From: Gambelia wislizenii
Taxonomy: Eukaryota; Chordata; Lepidosauria; Squamata; Crotaphytidae
Assembly: GCA_030847615.1 (NCBI GenBank)
Contig: JAUMIR010000015.1
Location: 4,481,501 to 4,545,500, forward strand
Reading direction: 5' to 3'
Length of the DNA: 64,000 nt
Below, in pieces: positions 62,501-63,468 of this stretch; position 1 is the stretch's first letter; the number at the start of each line of letters is the position of its first letter. The notes under the pieces were generated by a model. That model was not told the DNA's origin. It searched no databases and saw only the letters and a list, made by a program, of their open reading frames with translations. The translations under genes and the position numbers were made by a program.

Positions 62501-62647
62501 CTATGAATAAAGTAAACCACAGAACAAAACATACTTGGCAGTATGTTGAAGATTTGGGATCCACATCAACAGTAGCAAGGTAATCTGGTTTCTGTCTTCC
62601 AGTATTCCTGTAGATACAGGGCAGGTACACAATCTCCTCCCGGGGAC
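11906..62647 (-). CDS. SELENBP1: SELENBP1 (selenium-binding protein 1 / methanethiol oxidase), spliced, N-terminus outside window
   Basis: Ten exons on the minus strand, described one by one below, translate colinearly into vertebrate selenium-binding protein 1. This is a cytosolic beta-propeller-type enzyme known to oxidise methanethiol to hydrogen sulfide, hydrogen peroxide and formaldehyde, and to bind selenium. The exons are 62647-62535, 46478-46293, 40429-40309, 38252-38070, 35310-35132, 31267-31189, 30146-30025, 16452-16360, 14519-14401 and 12068-11906. Every junction is GT-AG and every phase fits its partner. Their sum, 1,358 nt, equals a 472-residue CDS minus 20 codons and 1 nt, so only the extreme N-terminus is missing and no internal indel against the human length is needed. 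No frameshift or premature stop is seen, so the gene looks functional. The family-defining cysteine (human Cys57) and a CSSC pair are present. Introns total about 49 kb, almost all repeats. Identification is from recalled family sequence. Confidence 0.97.
12165..12421 (-). mobile_element. CR1 3' fragment, left part, split by MITE A2
   Basis: Continuous CR1 3' UTR from AGAATTGGATGGAAGAGACC to CCATTGCTCCATGTCCTAG, then broken by the MITE. It resumes at 13,047 (TCTCTGGAGCAGCAGAAAAC) and ends near 13,145 (CATGTCCCCTCTTCACCTTC). Confidence 0.9.
12422..13041 (+). mobile_element. MITE family A, copy A2 (620 bp)
   Basis: Same termini as A1 (GAGATTTTCACACGGG and complement) and colinear interior. CCTAG flanks it at 12,417-12,421 and 13,042-13,046, and the CR1 reads through once one copy is removed. 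It again contains CAGGTAAGTGG (about 12,702) and AAGGTAAGTG (about 12,945). Confidence 0.9.
13150..13261 (+). mobile_element. Tigger-like MITE T3, 3' half
   Basis: Ends with ATCAAATCCGTGGATACAGA and GGGACAACTG followed by TA. The left half has been lost into the CR1 junction. Confidence 0.7.
13477..13705 (+). mobile_element. Tigger-like MITE T4
   Basis: CAGTTGTCCCTTCATATTCG ... GCGGAGGAACAACTG with TA on both sides. Interior ATATAAGATGGCAAAATCAA and TTTTCAAGCCG are the common motifs of this family in the window. Confidence 0.88.
13706..14400. other. E9-E10 intron remainder
   Basis: Sequence of the intron between E10 and E9. A TG/GA microsatellite lies at 14,326-14,355. No further element recognised. 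Confidence 0.4.
14401..14519 (-). CDS. SELENBP1: SELENBP1 exon E9 (residues ~380-418 plus two bases of Lys)
   Basis: 119 nt from acceptor TTTTGTTCCTCAG to donor TCAA|GTAAGC. It encodes [20 protein letters not shown] followed by [19 protein letters not shown]. The last codon is split 2+1 with E10 to give lysine. Confidence 0.97.
14520..15290. other. E8-E9 intron, unassigned part
   Basis: Contains sequences such as CAGGGGTGGGCAAAGTG and GTGGTTCTTAACTTGGGGTC, which look like ends of old DNA transposons, but I cannot delimit an element. Confidence 0.35.
15295..15720 (-). mobile_element. tRNA-derived SINE, split by a Penelope-derived unit
   Basis: Same SINE as at 0.84-1.11 kb. Left part 15,295-15,416 (CAGCCACAAAGGCTATCAGA, TACACTGCATTAAACAG), right part 15,551-15,720 (AAGAATGGAAGGCTGAGTGA, box B complement and box A complement). 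TTTCCAATGTGT is duplicated at the break. Confidence 0.85.
15417..15550 (-). mobile_element. Miniature Penelope-derived unit (134 bp)
   Basis: Two inverted PLTR arms (GGGCTGTGAGGCCGTATTCT and its near complement). One end is AGATTTTCCTTG, the other GGCCGTGAAAGCCTTCGAC. Perfect 12-bp duplication TTTCCAATGTGT at 15,405-15,416 and 15,551-15,562, inside the SINE. Confidence 0.9.
15840..15935. mobile_element. MITE family P fragment P2
   Basis: AGCAGTTTGATACCACTTAC, ATCCTGGGATTTGTAATTCC are the left arm and centre of family P. The right arm is missing. Confidence 0.65.
16360..16452 (-). CDS. SELENBP1: SELENBP1 exon E8 (residues ~349-379)
   Basis: Exactly 31 codons in phase 0, from acceptor TTGCTCACAG to donor AAG|GTGCGC. 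It encodes [20 protein letters not shown] and [10 protein letters not shown]. Acidic EDQELD replaces the mammalian EDEELK, otherwise it is clearly the same segment. Confidence 0.96.
16532..17144 (+). mobile_element. MITE family B, copy B1 (about 613 bp)
   Basis: Imperfect terminal inverted repeats: AGGCCCAGTCTACACAACAG ... against GAGGTCCTGTCTACATGATG read from the right end. Interior contains CCCCTAAACTC, CCATGCCCAGCTGG..., AACATGGTGGCC, CACCCAACCAGA(C)AATAAGATTG. Copies at 30.25, 37.44 and 43.16 kb share this order. No ORF and no clear TSD. Confidence 0.65.
17230..17757 (+). mobile_element. L1 3' end with poly(A)
   Basis: Encodes the L1 ORF2 extreme C-terminus ([35 protein letters not shown]), then an A/G-rich 3' UTR and A-run at 17,742-17,752. 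Confidence 0.7.
17987..18973 (+). mobile_element. Penelope-like element, 5' part (RT and GIY-YIG endonuclease)
   Basis: Outer layer of the nest, with a second part at 26,296-26,571. It starts with the terminal tag ATGTAAAGTCGAAGGCTTT joined to a 5'-truncated ORF. The RT segment has [31 protein letters not shown] and [12 protein letters not shown]. The C-terminal GIY-YIG nuclease has [27 protein letters not shown] and [13 protein letters not shown]. Broken by a frame change near 18,370 and a stop at about 18,530. TSD TTCACATATTTG at 17,975-17,986 and 26,572-26,583. Confidence 0.93.
20155..21690 (+). pseudogene. Vingi-like LINE ORF1, two in-frame TGA
   Basis: ATG at 20,155 opens a basic, Ser/Pro-rich N-terminus ([20 protein letters not shown], then [14 protein letters not shown]). 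The same frame continues past TGA at 20,848-20,850 into [38 protein letters not shown] and an acidic [10 protein letters not shown] segment. TGA follows at 21,298-21,300, and then more open frame to a stop at 21,690. The part after 21,300 may be spacer rather than ORF1. Presumed RNA-binding protein of the element. Confidence 0.65.
21721..25052 (+). pseudogene. Vingi-like LINE ORF2 (APE endonuclease + reverse transcriptase), broken
   Basis: From ATG at 21,721. The apurinic-type endonuclease has [40 protein letters not shown] and [10 protein letters not shown] (about residues 1-260). The linker carries [18 protein letters not shown]. The RT has [57 protein letters not shown] and [10 protein letters not shown] (about 23,890). 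The C-terminus has a Cys/His segment near 24,810-24,860. Lesions are TGA at 23,296-23,298, a frameshift near 23,497, and TGA at 24,780-24,782. Final stop 25,050-25,052. About 1,110 codons, full length for the group. Confidence 0.85.
26296..26571 (+). mobile_element. Penelope-like element, 3' part with PLTR
   Basis: Continues the element at 17,987 after the L1. Includes AACCATTAGCCAAAACAGAC, TACATATACTCCCCTACAGA, then the PLTR (ATTCTCTGAGGATGCTAGCC, GGCGAAACGTCAGAAAAAAT, CATCACAGCCTGG) ending GGAAAATCTA at the TSD. Confidence 0.9.
26685..27117 (+). mobile_element. Tigger-like MITE T5 with SINE fragment inside
   Basis: CAGTCGTCCCTTCCAATTCG ... GAAAGGAGGACTG with TA at each side. At about 26,925-27,015 it holds the 3' end of the tRNA SINE in plus orientation (TAAATTGCTATTGCTT..., TGTGGCTGAAGAGCGGGGTA). 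Confidence 0.8.
27382..27726 (+). mobile_element. Tigger-like MITE T6 with internally duplicated core
   Basis: Starts CAGCTGTCCCTCCGTATCC after TA. The ~155-bp core (GATTTAAGTATTCACGGCTG to ATAATGGGACTTGAGTATCC) is present twice in tandem, about 27,405-27,560 and 27,565-27,710. The right end is lost in a G-run. Confidence 0.75.
27727..28138. other. Unassigned intron sequence
   Basis: Nothing recognised. Confidence 0.4.
28139..28262 (-). mobile_element. CR1-type 3' fragment
   Basis: AAGAATTGGAAGGGATCCCA, CTGGTCCAGCCCCTGCCATG and GAATACACAAGCAAAGCACT follow the CR1 3' UTR pattern, diverged. Confidence 0.65.
28263..28490 (-). mobile_element. MIR-like SINE
   Basis: GTTGTTGTGTGCCTTCAAAT, GGCGAGATTCGTTCAGAAGG, CCCAAGGTCACCCAGTGGGT and GGGATTTGAACCCTGGTCTC (reverse box B). 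Best-preserved copy of the family at 10.0-10.4 kb. Confidence 0.8.
28665..28912 (-). mobile_element. CR1 3' fragment
   Basis: TAACCTCTCTTTAAAGACCT through TCTGGAGCAGCAGAAAACAA and CAGATATTTAAAGATGGCTA. CR1 3' UTR in reverse. Confidence 0.8.
28913..29646. other. Unassigned AT-rich intron sequence
   Basis: A TTTA repeat lies at 29,070-29,093. The open frame 28,966-29,229 has no recognised homology and spans that microsatellite, so it is not called a gene. Confidence 0.4.
29647..29925 (+). mobile_element. Tigger-like MITE T7 (subfamily with CCTAGAGAGG interior)
   Basis: Left part CTCCTGTATCTGCAGAACCA, right end GTGGATACAGGGGGCGGGGG then CAACTG. The interior 29,732-29,800 (CATAGAGTCCTGCTGGGAAA, TGCCTAGAGAGG, TCTCTCTAGGAATCACTAGG) is related to the minisatellite unit. 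Confidence 0.7.
30025..30146 (-). CDS. SELENBP1: SELENBP1 exon E7 (residues ~308-348)
   Basis: 122 nt from acceptor TTCCCTAAG to donor CAG|GTAAAA. It encodes [20 protein letters not shown] then [20 protein letters not shown]. The histidine of NWLHGD falls at position 329 if numbering follows the human protein. I recall His329 being discussed as functionally important, but that is from memory. The 13.6-kb intron that follows holds the nested Penelope/L1/Vingi-like insertions. Confidence 0.96.
30250..30720 (+). mobile_element. MITE family B, copy B2
   Basis: CTCAGGTCTTGTCCATATGA start, then CCCCCCTAAACTCTGCATGA, GGCCAAGATGGCAGCC, TTAACATGGTGGCTTC, ATCCAGCCAATCAGATTGTA in the same order as B1. 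Right end not delimited. Confidence 0.6.
30721..31188. other. E6-E7 intron remainder
   Basis: A GGA repeat at 31,136-31,156 and nothing else recognised. Confidence 0.4.
31189..31267 (-). CDS. SELENBP1: SELENBP1 exon E6 (residues ~282-307 plus split Gly)
   Basis: A short 79-nt exon between acceptor CCCTACAG and donor CCAG|GTGTGT. It encodes [20 protein letters not shown] then ILPDMP, and one base of a glycine codon finished by E7. This matches the human segment around KKVKGW and PEMPG. Confidence 0.95.
31268..32168. other. E5-E6 intron, unassigned part
   Basis: No gene. No repeat named with confidence. The open frames here are chance. Confidence 0.35.
32169..32775 (+). mobile_element. Two CR1-type 3' ends in plus orientation
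   Basis: First: AGAGGAGGGCAACCAGGATG, GAGAAGAGAAGGTTGAGAGG, AGGAAGAACTTCCTGACAGT, to about 32,572. Second, different subfamily: GTTTGGCAATGGAACCCATT, GGCTTCTGGACAGCTCCCTG, CCATGGGTGCCTTCCAACTC, to 32,775. Confidence 0.85.
32776..33728. other. Unassigned intron sequence
   Basis: Short GTTAG-containing near repeats at 32,785-32,890, otherwise nothing recognised. Confidence 0.35.
33729..34035 (+). mobile_element. RTE (BovB-like) LINE fragment
   Basis: [20 protein letters not shown] and [11 protein letters not shown] match the C-terminal block of RTE/BovB ORF2 (usual form YGCESWT...ELWCWRR). A C-run at 33,837-33,847 follows, then AT-rich sequence. Frame lost after about 33,850. Confidence 0.65.
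34041..34490. mobile_element. MITE family P, copy P3, split by an L2 fragment
   Basis: Left arm and centre 34,041-34,207 (GCATCTACACTGTAGAAATA, ACAAATTCCAGGATTCTGTA), right arm 34,445-34,490 (AAAGTGGTGTCAAACTGCAT, TACAGTGTAGATGCACC). The break is filled by the L2 fragment. Confidence 0.82.
34208..34444 (-). mobile_element. L2 3' tail fragment inserted in MITE P3
   Basis: AATAAT/GATGAT tail, then CCCACCCCTCTGTTAAAAAC, AATCGGGGCGGCTTACAAAA and CTCCTGAGGCCGGGAACTA, the same sequence as the start of the L2 at 7.47 kb. Confidence 0.8.
34576..34613. repeat. GT microsatellite
   Basis: Uninterrupted GT repeat of about 18 units. Confidence 0.95.
34640..35065 (-). mobile_element. CR1 3' end
   Basis: AAATCATAGAGTAGGAAGAG through CCAGCTCCCTAAGCTGCTCT, over 400 bp of continuous CR1 3' UTR in reverse. 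Confidence 0.9.
35132..35310 (-). CDS. SELENBP1: SELENBP1 exon E5 (residues ~222-281)
   Basis: 179 nt from acceptor ATCTTTGAAG to donor GAG|GTAATG. Reading in the phase set by E4 gives [16 protein letters not shown], then [20 protein letters not shown] and HRFYKTE. Overlapping reading frames across it are chance. The downstream intron begins with a divergent CR1 tail and other repeats. Confidence 0.96.
35865..36000 (+). mobile_element. Tigger-like MITE T8, right half
   Basis: GGCATAGCAAAACGGTGTCC, ATATAAGATGGCAAAATTAA, then GATATGGAGGGACAACTG and TA. The left end is missing. Confidence 0.8.
36218..36572 (+). promoter_or_regulatory. LTR-like or promoter-like block (CCAAT and TATAAAG)
   Basis: GCCAATCACTG at about 36,263 is followed by CCCTATAAAGCCCC at about 36,283. 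The block can be read as TGTCAG (36,247) to CTGACA (36,572), an LTR-like TG...CA pair, but flanking bases do not match as a TSD. No exon or gene follows. Confidence 0.35.
36580..36790. mobile_element. MITE family P, copy P4
   Basis: ATTACAGAAATAATGCTGTT ... AAACTGGATTATTTCTGCAG with central AACTACAAATCCTATGATTC. Fold-back arms as in P1. Confidence 0.8.
37195..37310 (-). mobile_element. CR1 ORF2 C-terminal fragment
   Basis: GAGTGTCACCCATCCTATAT and GTTGTATCTTACGTTTCTCC match, in reverse, the CR1 region between RT and 3' UTR. Confidence 0.65.
37440..37960 (+). mobile_element. MITE family B, copy B3
   Basis: AACTTTGTATGCCTGTAGCT, GATGTCAGCCGTGC, TGCACAAGCGAC, CTTGCCTAGCCAATCAAGTT, AATCTGTCCTGC: same order as B1 and B2. 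Ends uncertain. Confidence 0.55.
38070..38252 (-). CDS. SELENBP1: SELENBP1 exon E4 (residues ~161-221 plus split Gly)
   Basis: 183 nt from acceptor TATTGTCAG to donor AAAAG|GTGAGA. It encodes [20 protein letters not shown], then [19 protein letters not shown] and FNLADVEK. These are among the most conserved family segments. It is in phase with E3 (two bases of Gly) and with E5 (one base of Gly). Confidence 0.97.
38375..38930 (-). mobile_element. CR1 LINE: 3' UTR fused to RT segment by internal deletion
   Basis: 38,375-38,705 is CR1 3' UTR. 38,708-38,930 encodes, on minus, [40 protein letters not shown], the RT active-site block (FADD). The sequence normally lying between them is missing, so the copy is internally deleted. 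Confidence 0.85.
38931..39105 (+). repeat. Dispersed repeat C, copy 1
   Basis: Contains CAGCTAGACATTTTTTAAGC, AGCATCAGCACTGGGAAGAT, GAAGGAGGGCTGGAAAAA and AAAGCTTGAGCTGGG. The same order is found at 46,585-46,790. Confidence 0.65.
39106..39642. other. Unassigned E3-E4 intron sequence
   Basis: No gene or named repeat seen. Confidence 0.35.
39645..39688 (+). mobile_element. Tigger-like MITE T9, left end only
   Basis: CAGTTGTCCCTTCCTATTCG and CTGGGGTTTGGTTCCAGG, then directly into CR1. Confidence 0.8.
39689..40110 (+). mobile_element. CR1 3' end with (ATTCTATG)n tail
   Basis: TGGGCCTCACCTAGAATACC, AGAGACTGGAACACGGAGCA, GCTGTATGGCCATCTGCTGG and the diagnostic ATTCTATGATTCTATGATTC tail at 40,079-40,110. 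Confidence 0.93.
40309..40429 (-). CDS. SELENBP1: SELENBP1 exon E3 (residues ~121-160 plus split Gly)
   Basis: Acceptor GTGTAG and donor AAAG|GTATGA bound 121 nt that begin [11 protein letters not shown] and end GDPSGNGK. The core [18 protein letters not shown] matches the family. The exon ends after the first base of a glycine codon completed by E4. The N-terminal part ([12 protein letters not shown]) is among the more divergent parts of the protein compared with the mammalian sequence I recall. Confidence 0.95.
40830..41059 (+). mobile_element. Tigger-like MITE T10
   Basis: CAGTTATCCCTTCATATTTG ... GAAAGGACAACTG with TA on both sides (40,828-40,829 and 41,060-41,061). Complete copy. Confidence 0.9.
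41300..41545 (-). mobile_element. LINE 'J' C-terminal fragment
   Basis: Minus strand encodes [40 protein letters not shown] and SHQCACRKR. Begins at CTCTCTGGCTTTTCTTCGC, the same 3' end as the 60.7-kb copy. Confidence 0.88.
41698..41985 (+). mobile_element. CR1 3' end
   Basis: GATAGACCTGTTTAAGTATT, CCAGAGACTGGAACACGGAG, TTGGACTAGATGGTCTTTGT and an ATTCTATGATTCTTTGATT tail. Confidence 0.9.
42240..43125 (+). mobile_element. L1 3' end, split by CR1 fragment, MITE T11 and an AT repeat
   Basis: [20 protein letters not shown] at about 42,295-42,350 is L1 C-terminus. A CR1 tail interrupts at 42,465-42,555, MITE T11 at 42,584-42,812 and an AT run at 42,858-42,886. L1 3' UTR (AACTTAATGGGAAGTAACGA) then ends in CAATAAAAATTATACG and an A-run. 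Confidence 0.65.
42584..42812 (-). mobile_element. Tigger-like MITE T11
   Basis: CAGTTGTCCCTCCGTATCAA ... CCCCCAGCGAATATGTAGGG ACAACCG. Opposite orientation to T4 and T10, as judged by the position of AAGATGGCAAAATC. Confidence 0.85.
43160..43880 (-). mobile_element. MITE family B, copy B4, split by MITE T12
   Basis: In reverse: CTGTCTAAATGGGATCCC end, GGTGATTGGTCGGGCGAG, GCTGTAGCCATGTTGGATTT. After T12 come TGGTGGTGGCGAAAAACTAA and TCGTAGCCACCATC. Order is that of B1-B3 reversed. Confidence 0.6.
43487..43706 (-). mobile_element. Tigger-like MITE T12
   Basis: CAGTTGTCTCTCCATATCCA ... GAAGATGAAGGGACAACTG with TA on both sides (43,485-43,486 and 43,707-43,708). Confidence 0.9.
44258..45475 (-). 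mobile_element. Penelope-derived unit with inverted PLTRs and an L2 inside (1.2 kb)
   Basis: Perfect 12-bp TSD TATACATGTGAT at 44,246-44,257 and 45,476-45,487. Left arm 44,258-44,370 (TTTCTGGGCTGTGTGGCCGT, GACGTTTCGCCTGCATCTGT) continues into Penelope 3' sequence to about 44,518. Right arm 45,310-45,475 (GGATGCCAGCCACAGATGGA, CACAGCCCAG) ends GTGAAAGCCTTCGACTTCAC. GT and AAC repeats and an L2 3' end lie between. Confidence 0.85.
44577..45305 (-). mobile_element. L2 3' end inside the Penelope-derived unit
   Basis: AAC-repeat tail at 44,577-44,610, CCCCGCCTTTTGCCTATTAG, then minus-strand [40 protein letters not shown] and [13 protein letters not shown]. Open from about 45,300 to 44,909. Confidence 0.9.
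45895..46082. mobile_element. MITE family P, copy P5 (best palindrome)
   Basis: A 188-bp near-perfect fold-back: CACATTACACAAATAATCCA against TGGATTATTTGTGTAGTGTG, GCCATGGCTCCTTCC against GGAAGGAGCCATGGC, and ATCCTGGGATTTGTAGTTT against AAACTACAAATCCCAGGAT. Confidence 0.9.
46293..46478 (-). CDS. SELENBP1: SELENBP1 exon E2 (residues ~59-120)
   Basis: Exactly 62 codons in phase 0, from acceptor TTTTCTAG to donor AAG|GTAGGG. It contains [17 protein letters not shown], with the conserved CSSC pair at about residues 80-83, followed by [17 protein letters not shown]. The CxxC is a redox-type motif in this family. The exon lies between a palindromic MITE (45.9-46.1 kb) and a dispersed repeat (46.6 kb). 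Confidence 0.96.
46585..46790 (+). repeat. Dispersed repeat C, copy 2
   Basis: CCTAGCTGGAAATTTCTTAG, CAGCATCAGCATTGCGAGGA, GGAAGGAGGGCTGGAGAAAC, AAGCTTGAGCTGGGGATG. Related to 38,931-39,105. Confidence 0.65.
47089..47720 (+). mobile_element. MITE family A, divergent copy A4 (632 bp)
   Basis: GAAATTATCAGACAACC at the left, CCTGTCTGATAATCTC at the right, CTTTG/CTTTC as a 5-bp near-duplication. Same architecture as A1/A2: GGTAAGTGACATG, TTTAAATGTGCTTTGGGGCT and a TTCTCTCACAAGAA palindrome. Confidence 0.75.
48040..48197. mobile_element. Short inverted-repeat MITE D
   Basis: AGTGGTTCCTGATCCTTGGC, CTCCAGATATTTTGGACT at the left against AGTCCAAAACACTTGGAGGA, TTTGGGGAACCATT at the right. Resembles abundant squamate hAT-type fold-backs. 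Confidence 0.65.
48205..48437. mobile_element. MITE family P, copy P6
   Basis: GTGCATCTACACTGTAGAAA ... AAATTGCACTATTTCTGTGG with ACTACAAATCCCACGATTCC in the centre. A short AAATAAATAAATTTAACAGC insert disturbs the right arm. Confidence 0.82.
48438..48562 (+). mobile_element. L2-like 3' tail
   Basis: ATTGTGAGCTGCCTTGAGTC and AAATTGGGATATAAATGAG are the common LINE/SINE 3' tail motif. Confidence 0.6.
48880..51170 (-). mobile_element. L2 LINE ORF2, 5'-truncated, multiply broken
   Basis: Minus strand, in order: [19 protein letters not shown] (51.1 kb), [29 protein letters not shown] (50.55 kb), [35 protein letters not shown] and [35 protein letters not shown] (50.1 kb). YADDTQ lies near 50,000, then [19 protein letters not shown] (49.9 kb) and the C-terminal [19 protein letters not shown] (49.6 kb). 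The frame changes at least five times. The tail is the CGGGGCGGCTTACAA-type L2 end near 48,940. Cut at the 5' side by the CR1. Confidence 0.93.
51171..53369 (+). mobile_element. CR1 LINE: ORF1 esterase-like C-terminus, APE and partial RT
   Basis: 51,171-51,490 encodes the end of CR1 ORF1, a GDSL/SGNH-esterase-like domain ([57 protein letters not shown]). ORF2 then gives [62 protein letters not shown] (endonuclease) and [48 protein letters not shown] (RT). It stops before the YADD motif. Breaks: frame loss at about 51,738 and TAG at 51,908-51,910. One frame is open 51,950-53,401. Confidence 0.94.
53384..53748 (+). mobile_element. 5' LTR of a Ty3/gypsy element
   Basis: Begins TGTCAGGATC and ends TACATCACA, as in the solo LTR at 2.1 kb. 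AATAAAG at about 53,697 is the expected polyadenylation signal of the R region. The first 58 bp form a hairpin (TGTCAGGATC against GATCCTGACA, with CATGAA against TTCATG inside). The 15 bp just upstream (GCATTTCTAGGTCCT) are minisatellite-like. Confidence 0.82.
53789..54790 (+). pseudogene. gag fragment of a Sushi-type Ty3/gypsy element, frameshifted and truncated
   Basis: A likely ATG is at 53,807, shortly after the LTR. The N-terminal part is acidic, then Gly/Ala/Pro-rich. A frame change occurs between about 54,200 and 54,350. After it, 54,440-54,790 encodes a retrotransposon-gag capsid domain of the kind found in Sushi-ichi elements and in domesticated PEG10/RTL-type genes ([60 protein letters not shown]). 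The frame ends where the minisatellite begins. No protease, RT, integrase or 3' LTR follows, so the element is dead. Confidence 0.85.
54791..58345 (+). repeat. Minisatellite, ~49-bp units (45-bp variants), ~3.55 kb, higher-order blocks
   Basis: Consensus halves CTCTCTAGGCATTTCTAGG and TCCTCCAGCGTGATTCTATG CTCAACTGTT. Many units lack one CTCT and are 45 bp. About 70-75 units. Diagnostic variants recur as blocks: the unit with TATACTCAACTCTTCAAGGC starts at 55,582, 56,730 and 57,208, offsets of 1,148 and 478 bp, with colinear neighbours. Units abut with no spacer. No coding potential. The array is in the large E1-E2 intron of SELENBP1. Confidence 0.96.
58346..58606. other. Unassigned sequence between minisatellite and MITE A3
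   Basis: GATGTCTGAAAGAGGACAAG through TCTCTTGTATGGGTGAAGTA. A 64-codon open frame (58,408-58,602) contains a hydrophobic end ([15 protein letters not shown]) but has no start context, homology or length to justify a gene call. It could be the far flank of the element that seeded the minisatellite. Confidence 0.3.
58607..59227 (+). mobile_element. MITE family A, copy A3 (621 bp)
   Basis: GAGATTTTTCACATGGG ... CCCATGTGAAACTCTC, colinear with A1/A2, including CCAGGTAAGTGGC (about 58,890) and AAGGTAAGTG (about 59,130). No clear TSD: the flanks AGAGT and CTTAC do not match. Confidence 0.85.
59320..59566 (+). mobile_element. Tigger-like MITE T13
   Basis: Same subfamily as T7: GGAACCAATATTTGTG, ATACCGTAGAATCACGCTGG, ACTGCCTAGAGAGGTGTCCT, ATTTTAATAGGATTTGCTAT, CCCTACAGATACAGG. 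The right end is cut by the next MITE. Confidence 0.7.
59567..60180 (-). mobile_element. MITE family A-related copy A5
   Basis: GGTTATCTGACAGGAACAAA at the left resembles the reversed A4 terminus. Inside, CTTACCTGGATGTTCCGATC is the reverse of the family block GATCTGGACATCCAGGTAAG. TGGTAATCTCC closes it. Ends approximate. Confidence 0.6.
60181..60716. other. Unassigned intron sequence
   Basis: No gene and no repeat I can name. Confidence 0.35.
60717..61450 (-). mobile_element. LINE 'J' ORF2 3' portion, best-preserved copy
   Basis: Minus strand open from 61,445 to 60,900: [101 protein letters not shown] frameshift near 60,925 separates the last part (Cys/His knuckle and 3' end at CTGGCTTTTCTTCGC). 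Confidence 0.9.
61480..62260 (-). mobile_element. MITE family A-related copy A6
   Basis: Right end TTGCCTGTGCGATAATCTC. Inside, CGTACCTAGATGTCCCGACT matches, in reverse, the family block around the first splice-donor motif, here GATGTCCC...TAGGTACGT. Left end uncertain. Confidence 0.55.
62535..62647 (-). CDS. SELENBP1: SELENBP1 exon E1 (first in window; residues ~21-58)
   Basis: The exon opens after the acceptor ending TTTTTTGAAAG and closes at a CAA|GTATGT donor. It encodes 37 full codons plus the last two bases of a split glycine codon, including [16 protein letters not shown] and [12 protein letters not shown]. The cysteine in STYCQ is the equivalent of human Cys57, reported as the selenium-binding residue. 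The start phase (1 nt owed by an upstream exon) shows that the ATG exon lies beyond this point. I found no candidate for it in 62,648-64,000. Confidence 0.95.
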
Positions 62648-63258
62648 CTTTCAAAAAAGAAAGACCATATATATTCTAGATCTGTTCAAGAAAAGAAACA
62701 CACACACAATGGGACAAAGCTTGAGAAAAAATTACTTTGGGGGCCTCTAACTCCCAGAATCCCCCAACCAGAACTCCCCCAACGAGAACAGCCAGTGGCA
62801 GTGGGGATTCTGGGTGTTACAGGCCTTTGTCATGCTACACAATTATGCCGTTTTGTCCTTCGTCTATCGCTACAGGGCTTTTTTGGAACTGGATTTGTCC
62901 TCCGAGCCTGTGCAATTGATTTTTCTGGTGGAGCGCAGCGTGCACCAAACTGGCCTCACCCTTTAAACCAGAGATTCATCTGCTGTGGCCTTGCAAGCAT
63001 GGACGTGGCAGCGAGGTCCTCGGGTCATAGGTTTGGTTAGAGTTTCCTTCTCATAGATGGTTGACCTTACAGGGTTGGACGAGCACCATCTGCCCGGATT
63101 TGGGATTAGAGTTTTCCTTCTCCTAGGACGGTTGCCACAAGGCTAGAAAGCCCATCCTGTCCTTTGATGCTCTTTGTCAGACCCTTCGGTTTTGACCTGT
63201 CTGGCATGGGAGACCCTACCGGTGGCTATTATGCCACCGCCAGCATAGCTCAAAACAT
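62648..63258. other. SELENBP1 5' intronic sequence
   Basis: I searched the minus strand for the missing N-terminal exon (20 codons ending in a Met-Lys-Gly-type junction with a GT donor) and found none. No repeat identified with confidence. Confidence 0.4.
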
Positions 63259-63261
63259 CTT

Positions 63262-63468
63262 TTAAACATTTTTACACAATTATAGCAGGCTGAGAACTGC
63301 CATGATTCTGTCCTATCAAATCCTGGGATATGTAGTTTGTTGAGGCACTAGAGCTCTCTGACAGAGAATTCTAAGGCCCTTACCAAACCACAAATCCCAG
63401 GATTCTATAGGATGGAGCCATGGTATCAAAGTGTTATGACTGGACAGTGTGTGAATGGGGCCACTGTC
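63262..63468. mobile_element. MITE family P, copy P7
   Basis: CATGATTCTGTCCTATCAAA, ATGTAGTTTGTTGAGGCACT, ACCACAAATCCCAGGATTCT, ATAGGATGGAGCCATGG. Fold-back arms diverged at the outer ends. Confidence 0.7.
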
